From Beijerinckiaceae bacterium (GTDB lineage: Bacteria; Pseudomonadota; Alphaproteobacteria; Rhizobiales; Beijerinckiaceae), in assembly GCA_022702195.1 (NCBI GenBank), contig JAKONB010000025.1, forward strand, positions 1-15,388: a DNA stretch of 15,388 nucleotides, written 5' to 3'. Both the position numbers and the translations under genes were made by a program. This document shows positions 6,543-12,092 of this stretch, in pieces. Below the pieces are notes generated by a model. It had not been told where the DNA came from. It did not search any database and saw only the letters and a program-made list of their open reading frames with translations. The stretch's first letter is position 1. Each line of letters begins with the position of its first letter.

Positions 6543-6886
6543 GCGCCGATCTCCACGGGAAAGACGTGGCGCCCGTCCGCTCCGAGGGGGAGAGCGACGA
6601 CGGAGCGGACGGCCGTGAGGTCGAGCGGGCCGTAGAGGTGCGGGAACAGGGCGCCTCCGCGGGACGGCTCGTAGCGCAGGGCCTCGCCCAACGCGTCGCC
6701 GTCGATCGCCACCAGCACGAGGTCGGCGATGCCGGCGAAATGGCGCGCCACCGTCTCGGCGACCTGACCAGCCGTCGAGAAATGAATGAAACCGTCGGCA
6801 TGGTCGATCGGCGCTCCGGTGAAGCGACCTTGCGCCTCCGCCTCACCCCACAGATCACGCGAGCACACCTTATAGATGATCGACAT
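6539..6886 (-). CDS. DUF952 domain protein
   Basis: This is a 115-residue protein that covers a full DUF952 domain. It shows the family pattern: IIYKVCSRDLW (3-13), a G-x-F-x-G-A-P-I-D-H-A-D-G-F-I-H-F-S-T-A-x-Q block (about 20-40), V-A-x-T-V-A-R-H-F, D-L-V-L-V-A-I-D, and the strongly conserved EPSRGGALFPHLYGPL (73-88). DUF952 proteins are small and cytosolic; no reaction is established, although the clustered His, Arg and Ser residues suggest an active site. The start ATG at 6886 has AAGGGA about 6 bases upstream. It is the first gene of the operon with pyrD (ATGA overlap), an association I recall from other alphaproteobacteria, but this does not reveal its function. Confidence 0.92.
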   Translation of the reverse strand: MSIIYKVCSRDLWGEAEAQGRFTGAPIDHADGFIHFSTAGQVAETVARHFAGIADLVLVAIDGDALGEALRYEPSRGGALFPHLYGPLDLTAVRSVVALPLGADGRHVFPVEIGA

Positions 6887-7036
6887 CCCTCGTCCCTTGT
6901 GGATGATTCGGATTGCTGACGACCAAGACGGCAGCCTGTCGGACGGCGATAGAACGCGCCACGGCGCCTCGCAACCGCCCTCGAACGCGGCGGCCGGCGG
7001 GGTGAATCCCGCGGATGCGTGACGTTGCTTTCCGGG

Positions 7037-7091
7037 GGGTTTAGTTCTACTTTCCTAGGATTAGGCGGGTCGTCTTAGTGGCCCGTATACT
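7037..7091 (+). promoter_or_regulatory. Candidate promoter/operator region of the S24 regulator
   Basis: This relatively AT-rich stretch contains a good -10-like hexamer, TATACT (7086-7091), only 11 bases before the ATG at 7103. Upstream lie several TTAG/CTA elements and the perfect palindrome TCCTAGGA (7053-7060). LexA/CI-like S24 proteins usually repress their own promoters at dyad sites, so this is where an autoregulatory operator would be expected. No convincing -35 is seen at standard spacing. If the -10 is real, the transcript would have a leader of only about 5 bases and no Shine-Dalgarno. Confidence 0.35.
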
Positions 7092-7102
7092 TCGAGCCAA
7101 CC

Positions 7103-7735
7103 ATGCTGTCGCACGAGCAGATCTGGACCGCGATCGACCGGCTGGCCGAGCGTCACGGCTTCTCCGCATCGGGGCTGGCTCGCCGGGCCGGCCTCGACGC
7201 GACGAGTTTCAACCGCTCGAAGCGAATCGGGCCGGACGGGCGCAAGCGCTGGCCCTCCACCGAATCGGTGTCGAAGGTTCTGGCCGCCACGGGCGCCAGT
7301 CTCGACGATTTCCTGCGGCTGATCGAGGTCCGGGAGGGGCCGGCCCGGACGATGATCCCGCTGATCGGCATGACGCAGGCGGGGGCAGGGCGCTTGTTCA
7401 CCGACGAGGGCATGCCGACCGGTGGACCGGGCTGGGAAGAGATCGAATTCCCCGATCTCGGCGACGATCGCGCCTTCGCCCTCGAGGTCCAGGGGGATTC
7501 GATGGCGCCGCTGTATCGCGACGGCGACGTGCTGATCGTTTCGCCCTCCGCCAGCGTGCGCAAGGGTGACCGCGTGGTGGTGCGCCTGACGGCCGGCGAG
7601 GTGCTGGCCAAGGAACTCAAGCGCAAGACCGCCCGCACCATCGAGCTCGTCTCGCTCAACCCGGAGCATCCTGATCGGCTGGTCAATGTCAGCGAGGTCG
7701 CCTGGATCGGTCGGGTGATGTGGGTGCGGCAATAG
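7103..7735 (+). CDS. LexA-like HTH transcriptional regulator with S24 peptidase domain
   Basis: This is a 210-residue two-domain repressor-type protein. Residues about 5-75 form an XRE/CI-like DNA-binding domain (FSASGLARRAGLDATSFNRSKR is the helix-turn-helix, 20-41). Residues about 84-208 form an S24 domain. The catalytic serine is in VQGDSMAP (S133) and the lysine in EVLAKELKRK (K170); their 37-residue spacing is the same as S119-K156 of E. coli LexA. A likely self-cleavage Ala-Gly sits in MTQAGAG (A93-G94). All parts needed for RecA-stimulated or similar autocleavage are therefore present, but whether it responds to DNA damage is unknown. It is not the SOS LexA itself by sequence feel, as the HTH type differs. 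No phage genes flank it, so it looks like a chromosomal regulator. The start is supported by N-terminal conservation even though no Shine-Dalgarno precedes it. Confidence 0.92.
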   Translation: MLSHEQIWTAIDRLAERHGFSASGLARRAGLDATSFNRSKRIGPDGRKRWPSTESVSKVLAATGASLDDFLRLIEVREGPARTMIPLIGMTQAGAGRLFTDEGMPTGGPGWEEIEFPDLGDDRAFALEVQGDSMAPLYRDGDVLIVSPSASVRKGDRVVVRLTAGEVLAKELKRKTARTIELVSLNPEHPDRLVNVSEVAWIGRVMWVRQ

Positions 7736-7826
7736 GCGGAACGTGCCGGCGAACCCGCCCCGTGGCTTTGCCCGGTCGGCGGATGAGTCTATGGCTGGGC
7801 CGACCAGAGACACGCGCGGACCCGCA

Positions 7827-8918
7827 ATGGACTCCACCCGACTGGACGAAATTGCGCAGGTGCGAGAGCTCACCTCCGTCCTGTCGGCTTCGGGCCTGCC
7901 GGCCTTCGTGGTCGATGGGGAGACCCCCGAGGCGAGGATCGTCTTCGCGAACGCGGCCTTCCTGGCTCTGGCGGGGTATGGCACGGGGGAGCAGGCGGCC
8001 AAGCTCCTGGGTCCGGATACCGATCGGGCGGCCCGTGCGTCCCTGTCCGCGGCTTTGGCGGGACAGCGGCCCGAGGGCGCGGAGATCCTGGCCTTCGCCA
8101 CGGCGGGCGGATCGTTCTGGGCGCAGATCTTCGCGGTGCCGCTCCCTCAGACATCCTTGCGTCTCGTCCAGGTGGTGGATGTCACCCGGCGCCGCGACGC
8201 CGAGGGGGCCCTGGTCCTGTCGCGACAGCGCGAGGCGCTGGGGCTGCTGACCAACAGCGTCGCGCACGAGTTCAACAATTTCCTGCAGATCCTCATCGGT
8301 TATATCGACGGCCTCAAGCGCCGGCTGGGCGACCGCGAGGAACCGTTCATCCAGCGCGCGGTGCTCCGCTCCACCGACGCAGCGGAGCGGGACACGATCC
8401 TCACCCGCCAGCTCCTCGCCTTCTCGCGCCGGATCGCCCCGGACGTGCGGCCGGTGGACCTCAACCGGCTGATCGCCGCGTTCGGGGACCGGGTGCGCCC
8501 GGGCCTGCCGGAACGGATCACCCTGGACATCCAGACCAGCCCGGGCCTTCCCACCGGCCTGAGCAACCCGACCCAAGTCGAGCTCGCCCTGCATCACATC
8601 GTCGCCAATGCCTGCGAGGCGATGCCGAAGCCGGGCCGCATCACCGTGGCGACCTTCGCGGTGCCCCCCGGCGACCGCTTCCTGCAACGGCCGGGAGAAG
8701 GGGCGGTCGGCATCGCCATCACCGACGAGGGCCACGGGATGAACCCCGAGATGGCCGCCCGCGCGCTCGCCCCCTTCATCACCAGCCACGAGGCCGGGCG
8801 CGGCACCGGGCTCGCCATCGTCCACGGCCTGATGAAGCGCCAGAACGGCACCGTCTCGGTGGACAGCACACCCGGCGTCGGCACCGTCGTGCGCCTGATC
8901 TTCCCCACCGCCCTCTGA
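7827..8918 (+). CDS. Orphan PAS sensor histidine kinase
   Basis: This is a soluble histidine kinase of 363 residues. Residues about 20-120 form a PAS-like sensor domain (LPAFVVDGE, then VFANAAFLALAGY, ending VVDVTRRRDAE). The dimerization/phosphoacceptor helix follows, with SVAHEFNNFLQIL and the phosphorylated His at about H147. Then comes the ATPase domain: N-box LHHIVANACEAM (N261), G1 box DEGHGM (D300), F-box APFITS and G2 box GRGTGLAIV. No transmembrane segment is present, so it senses a cytoplasmic signal. No response regulator lies in the window, nor is a receiver domain fused. Start: the ATG at 7827 has GCGGA 6 bases upstream. In-frame alternatives are the ATG at 7791 and a GTG at 7743, whose nearest AGGCGGA is only 2 bases away; these would add 12 or 28 unconserved residues. 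It follows the S24 gene on the same strand and may be co-transcribed with it. Confidence 0.9.
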   Translation: MDSTRLDEIAQVRELTSVLSASGLPAFVVDGETPEARIVFANAAFLALAGYGTGEQAAKLLGPDTDRAARASLSAALAGQRPEGAEILAFATAGGSFWAQIFAVPLPQTSLRLVQVVDVTRRRDAEGALVLSRQREALGLLTNSVAHEFNNFLQILIGYIDGLKRRLGDREEPFIQRAVLRSTDAAERDTILTRQLLAFSRRIAPDVRPVDLNRLIAAFGDRVRPGLPERITLDIQTSPGLPTGLSNPTQVELALHHIVANACEAMPKPGRITVATFAVPPGDRFLQRPGEGAVGIAITDEGHGMNPEMAARALAPFITSHEAGRGTGLAIVHGLMKRQNGTVSVDSTPGVGTVVRLIFPTAL

Positions 8919-8929
8919 GTTTTCGGCCG

Positions 8930-8954
8930 ATCCGCCGGAAAAGTTCCGGGCGGG
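8930..8954. repeat. Inverted repeat after the kinase gene, possible terminator
   Basis: CCGGAA-AAG-TTCCGG (8935-8949) is a perfect 6-base dyad with a 3-base loop. It extends through one bulged G to CCG/CGG on either side (about 8932-8953). It lies about 15 bases after the kinase stop and about 90 bases before the Tim44-like gene. There is no T-run, so it is a poor intrinsic terminator; it could instead be a regulator site for the downstream gene. Confidence 0.35.
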
Positions 8955-9040
8955 CGGACTAAAACGGGGGGTGGAACGTCACCATATAAGAGCCGGCGCT
9001 GTCGCCAGGACTCTCAGCGATCTTCAACAGAGGCGGTTTC

Positions 9041-10039
9041 ATGCTCACCCCCACCACTCGTCGCAAGCGCGCGGCGACCATCCTCGCGCTCGCCGCGTCG
9101 CTGGCCATCGCCGCGCCCGTGGTCGAGGCGCGTCCGGGCGGCGGTAGTAGCGGCCTGGGCTCGCGCGGATCGCGGACCTACGCTCCGCCCTCGGCCACGA
9201 CCACCGCCCCCAACACCGCGGCGCCGATCCAGCGCTCGCAGACCCAGCCCGGTCCGGCCATGGGCAATCCCGGCATGACCGCGCCGGCGCAGCCGGGCCG
9301 TCGCTTCGGCGGCGGGTTCTTCGCCGGCCTGCTCGGCGCGGGGCTCCTCGGCGCACTGCTCGGCGGTGGGTTCTTCGGCGGTCTGGGTGGCATCGCCTCC
9401 TTTATCGGCCTCCTGATCCAGGTCGGCCTCGTGGTCCTGCTGGTCTCCTTCGCGGTGCGCTGGTTCCGTCGGCGCCAGGGCACGGCCGCCCCGGCCTATG
9501 CCCGCGACGCCGGCGCCGGACCGGGACCGTCCAGCCCCAACGGCCTAGGCGGCGGCTTGGGCGGCGGCTTGGGGGGTGGTCTCGGCGGAACCGCCGGAAT
9601 GGGCCGTCCCAATCCGGCCGCGGCCCCGCAGCAGCAGCGTCCGGTCCAAGTCGGTCCGGGCGATTTCCAGAGCTTCGAGATCCTGCTCAACGACGTCCAG
9701 GGCGCCTATGGCCGCGAGGACGTGGCGGGCCTGCGCAATCTCGCGACCCCGGAAATGACCGGCTACTTCACCGAGGAGCTGAAGGCCAACGAGGCCAAGG
9801 GCGTCGTGAACCGCATCTCCAACGTGAAGCTGCTCCAGGGCGACCTGTCGGAAGCCTGGGGCGAGGGCAACCTGGAATACGCCACCGTCGCCATGCGCTA
9901 CGCGATCCAGGACGTGACCCTGGACCGGCGCAGCAACCGCGTGGTGGAGACCGGTGAGCCCGAGGCCGTGGAACTCTGGACCTTCGTGCGCGAGCGCGGC
10001 GGCCGCTGGATCCTCTCGGCGATCCAGCAGGGGCGCTGA
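9041..10039 (+). CDS. Tim44-like domain protein with signal peptide and Gly-rich linker
   Basis: This 332-residue protein belongs to the bacterial Tim44-related family, best known from alphaproteobacteria. Residues 1-30 are a signal peptide (RRKR, hydrophobic run, cleavage likely after VVEA). A low-complexity Pro/Thr/Gln segment (31-87) is followed by Gly/Phe/Leu-rich stretches (89-115) and a transmembrane helix (IASFIGLLIQVGLVVLLVSFAVRW, with RRR after it, about 118-145). A Gly-Leu linker (168-183) leads to the C-terminal Tim44-like alpha/beta domain (about 205-330; FQSFEILLNDVQGAYGREDVAGLRNLATPEM and ELWTFVRERGGRWILSAIQQ are characteristic, quoted by position). The domain is related to the cargo/membrane-binding domain of mitochondrial Tim44; the bacterial role is not settled but is membrane-associated. 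The start ATG follows AGAGGCGG. It stands alone and ends at a bidirectional terminator. Confidence 0.9.
   Translation: MLTPTTRRKRAATILALAASLAIAAPVVEARPGGGSSGLGSRGSRTYAPPSATTTAPNTAAPIQRSQTQPGPAMGNPGMTAPAQPGRRFGGGFFAGLLGAGLLGALLGGGFFGGLGGIASFIGLLIQVGLVVLLVSFAVRWFRRRQGTAAPAYARDAGAGPGPSSPNGLGGGLGGGLGGGLGGTAGMGRPNPAAAPQQQRPVQVGPGDFQSFEILLNDVQGAYGREDVAGLRNLATPEMTGYFTEELKANEAKGVVNRISNVKLLQGDLSEAWGEGNLEYATVAMRYAIQDVTLDRRSNRVVETGEPEAVELWTFVRERGGRWILSAIQQGR
9542..9589 (+). repeat. Four 12-base in-frame repeats encoding Gly-Leu-Gly-Gly
   Basis: Four consecutive 12-base units (starting at 9542, 9554, 9566 and 9578) each encode G-L-G-G within the Tim44-like gene. The first two units differ only at the Leu codon (CTA or TTG); the later units have silent changes. 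They form a flexible linker between the membrane helix and the Tim44-like domain. Such repeats can vary in copy number between strains by slippage. Confidence 0.85.
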
Positions 10040-10078
10040 TCCGCCCCTCCGCCAACGTCCTCAGGAAAGAAGGCCCTC

Positions 10079-10117
10079 AAAAAAGACGGCCGCCCGGTCC
10101 CGCCGGGCGGCCTTTTC
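10079..10117. terminator. Bidirectional intrinsic terminator
   Basis: GGCCGCCCGG (10088-10097) pairs perfectly with CCGGGCGGCC (10103-10112) around the 5-base loop TCCCG. On the plus strand the stem is followed by TTTTCT; on the minus strand it is followed, after GTC, by a run of six T (complement of 10079-10084). It therefore serves the Tim44-like gene from the left and rsmA from the right, whose stop codon at 10119-10117 almost touches the stem. Confidence 0.92.
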
Positions 10118-10971
10118 TATGGGGCGAGCGCCCGCGCCATCGCGACGAAGCCCGAGACCGGCACCTCCTCGGCGCGGGCGGTCTCGGGGATGCCCGCCGC
10201 CGCCAGCAATCGTCCCGGATCGGCGGTGGCCGCCTTCAGGCTCTGGCGCAGCATCTTCCGGCGCTGACCGAAGGCCGCGCGGGTAACCCGCTCCAGCAGG
10301 TCCACCGAACAGGGCAGGGGCGCGGCCCTGGGGGTGAGCCGGACGACGCTGGACGTCACCTTCGGCGGGGGCACGAAGGCGGAGGGCGGCACGTCGAACA
10401 GGATGTCGGCCTGGGTGCGCCAGCCGCACAGCACCCCGAGCCGACCGTAATTCGCCCGGTCGGATTCGTCGGCGACGATGCGCTCGGCGACTTCGCGCTG
10501 GAACATGAGCGTGAGGGAGTCCCACCAGGGCGGCCAGGCGGGCGTCGCGAGCCAGCCGGTGAGGAGCGGCGTCCCGATATTGTAGGGCAGGTTCGCGACG
10601 ATCCGCACTGGCCCCGATCCGATCAGCGGCACGGGGTCGAAGGCGAGCGCGTCGGCATCGACCACCTCCAGCCGGCCGGGATGATGCGCGGCGATCTCCG
10701 CCAGGGCGGGGAGGGCGCGCGGATCGCGCTCGATGGCGATGACCCGCTCGGCGCCGGCCGAGAGAAGCGCGCGGGTCAAGCCGCCAGGGCCGGGGCCGAT
10801 CTCCACCACCGTCACCCCATCCAGGGGGCCGGCCGAGCGGGCGATGCGTCCGGTGAGATTCAGGTCGAACAGGAAGTTCTGGCCGAGGGCCTTCTTGGGC
10901 TCCAGGCCGTGTTCGCGGACGACGTCGCGCAGGGGAGGCAAACCATCGGGGCTCTTGCCATCGCCGCTCAT
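10117..10971 (-). CDS. rsmA: 16S rRNA (adenine1518/1519-N6)-dimethyltransferase
   Basis: RsmA (KsgA) uses S-adenosylmethionine to dimethylate two adjacent adenines in the 3' terminal hairpin of 16S rRNA during 30S assembly. The 284-residue protein has the family's motifs in order: KALGQNFL (27-34), the SAM-binding VEIGPGPGGLT (56-66), the acidic AIERD loop (79-83), VDADAL (104-109), the catalytic NLPYNIGTPLL (127-137), LMFQREVAERI and the FVPPPKVTSSVV segment, then a small C-terminal helical domain containing AAFGQRRKMLRQSL. Its ATG overlaps the pdxA stop (ATGA at 10971-10968), so it is the last gene of the lpt-pdxA-rsmA run, and it ends directly at the strong terminator. All catalytic motifs are intact. 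Confidence 0.97.
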   Translation of the reverse strand: MSGDGKSPDGLPPLRDVVREHGLEPKKALGQNFLFDLNLTGRIARSAGPLDGVTVVEIGPGPGGLTRALLSAGAERVIAIERDPRALPALAEIAAHHPGRLEVVDADALAFDPVPLIGSGPVRIVANLPYNIGTPLLTGWLATPAWPPWWDSLTLMFQREVAERIVADESDRANYGRLGVLCGWRTQADILFDVPPSAFVPPPKVTSSVVRLTPRAAPLPCSVDLLERVTRAAFGQRRKMLRQSLKAATADPGRLLAAAGIPETARAEEVPVSGFVAMARALAP

Positions 10972-11987
10972 GCGCGGGGACCGACGAGGCGCGCGGCCAG
11001 CCGCAGGGCCGCCATCAGGCTGTCGGGGCGCGCGATCCCCTTGCCGGCGATGTCGAAGGCGGTGCCGTGGTCGGGCGAAGTCCGGATGAACGGGAGGCCG
11101 AGGGTGACGTTGACGCCGTCGTCGAAGGCGATGGTCTTGATCGGGATCAGGGCCTGATCGTGCGTCGGCGTCAGCGCCACGTCGTAGGTGGCGCGGGCGC
11201 GGGGATGGAACAAGGTGTCGGCCGGCAGCGGTCCGCGGATGTCGATGCCCTCGTTCTGCAATTGCGCCACCGCCGGCTCCAGCACGTCCCGGTCCTCCGT
11301 GCCCATGGTTCCGGCCTCGCCCGCATGCGGGTTGAGACCCGACAGGACGAGGCGCGGCTTGCCGATGCGGAAGCGCGTGGCGAGATCGGCGGCAACGATG
11401 CGGGCGGTGCGCATCACCAGATCCTGCGTCAGGAGGTCAGGCACCCGCCGCAGGGCGACGTGGATCGTCACCGGCACCACCGCGAGGGTCTCGCTCCACA
11501 GCATCATCACCGGGAGCGGCGGCGTCTCGCCGGGCGCCACCGAGAGGGCGGCCAGGAACTCGGTATGGCCCGGATGGGCGAAGCCGACCTGGGTCAGCAC
11601 ATATTTGGCGATCGGGTTGGTGACGAGGGCGGCGGCGCTGCCCTCACGCACCAAGCTCACCGCCGTGGTGATCGATTCGAGGATCGCCCCGGCATGGGCG
11701 GCGCCGGGCCGGCCCGCCTCCGCATCGATCCGGACCCCGCTCGGCAGCGGCACAACCGGAAGCGCCCGCGAAAAGACCTCGGTGGCGGAGTCCGGCCCCA
11801 CCTCGGCGATCGGGATCGAGAAGCCGAGATCGCTCGCGCGCCGTTCCAGGAAGGCCGGATCGCCGACGAGGAAGAACGGCGGCAGTCCGGCCCCCGCGTC
11901 GCGCGCCCGCCAGGCCATCAAGGCGATCTCGGGGCCGATCCCCGCCGGGTCGCCGAGGGTGAGGGCGATCGGCTTATGCTCGGTCAC
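10968..11987 (-). CDS. pdxA: 4-hydroxythreonine-4-phosphate dehydrogenase
   Basis: PdxA performs the NAD(P)-dependent oxidation of 4-phosphohydroxy-L-threonine in the DXP-dependent pathway to pyridoxal 5'-phosphate. The length of 339 residues is normal. Conserved blocks are LTLGDPAGIGPE (9-20), LVTNPIAKYVL (121-131), HPGHTEFLA (138-146), TIHVALRRVP (174-183), SGLNPHAGEAGTMG (216-229), GPLPADTLFH (252-261), THDQALIPIK (275-284) and the phosphate/nucleotide part VNVTLGLPFIRTSPDHGTAFDIAG (292-315, given by position). The three metal-binding histidines expected from E. coli PdxA correspond to H176, H221 and H276. Its stop overlaps the rsmA start by ATGA. A 105-base spacer with a hairpin separates it from lptD. 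In related genomes a SurA-type chaperone gene often occupies that position; here it is absent. Confidence 0.97.
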   Translation of the reverse strand: MTEHKPIALTLGDPAGIGPEIALMAWRARDAGAGLPPFFLVGDPAFLERRASDLGFSIPIAEVGPDSATEVFSRALPVVPLPSGVRIDAEAGRPGAAHAGAILESITTAVSLVREGSAAALVTNPIAKYVLTQVGFAHPGHTEFLAALSVAPGETPPLPVMMLWSETLAVVPVTIHVALRRVPDLLTQDLVMRTARIVAADLATRFRIGKPRLVLSGLNPHAGEAGTMGTEDRDVLEPAVAQLQNEGIDIRGPLPADTLFHPRARATYDVALTPTHDQALIPIKTIAFDDGVNVTLGLPFIRTSPDHGTAFDIAGKGIARPDSLMAALRLAARLVGPRA

Positions 11988-12028
11988 GCGCTGTTCCGTC
12001 CTTCGCTCGGGCCTGCCGGGACCTCACG

Positions 12029-12050
12029 GCCGGGGACACAGGTCCCCGGC
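12029..12050. other. Strong hairpin in the lptD-pdxA spacer
   Basis: GCCGGGGAC (12029-12037) pairs perfectly with GTCCCCGGC (12042-12050) around the 4-base loop ACAG. It sits in the 105-base gap between the lptD stop and the pdxA start. On the minus (coding) strand no T-run follows, so full intrinsic termination is unlikely. It could act as an mRNA-processing or 3'-protecting stem that lets lptD and pdxA be expressed at different levels. Confidence 0.5.
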
Positions 12051-12092
12051 GGCCTCGCAGATCGGGCCGGCCGAGGCAAGGGCGGCGCCGCG

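Noticed and set aside
7103..7735. S24 regulator as a prophage repressor marking an integrated element.
   Set aside because: No integrase, phage structural genes, attachment repeats or composition change around it; neighbours are housekeeping genes.
7739..7764. GGAAC followed about 18 bases later by CGTG, resembling an EcfG-type general stress promoter.
   Set aside because: The spacing and the CGTT half do not match the GGAAC-N16/17-CGTT consensus.
7689..8825. A 378-codon minus-strand frame opposite the histidine kinase.
   Set aside because: The kinase has H, N, G1, F and G2 boxes in order; the antisense frame has no recognisable domain.
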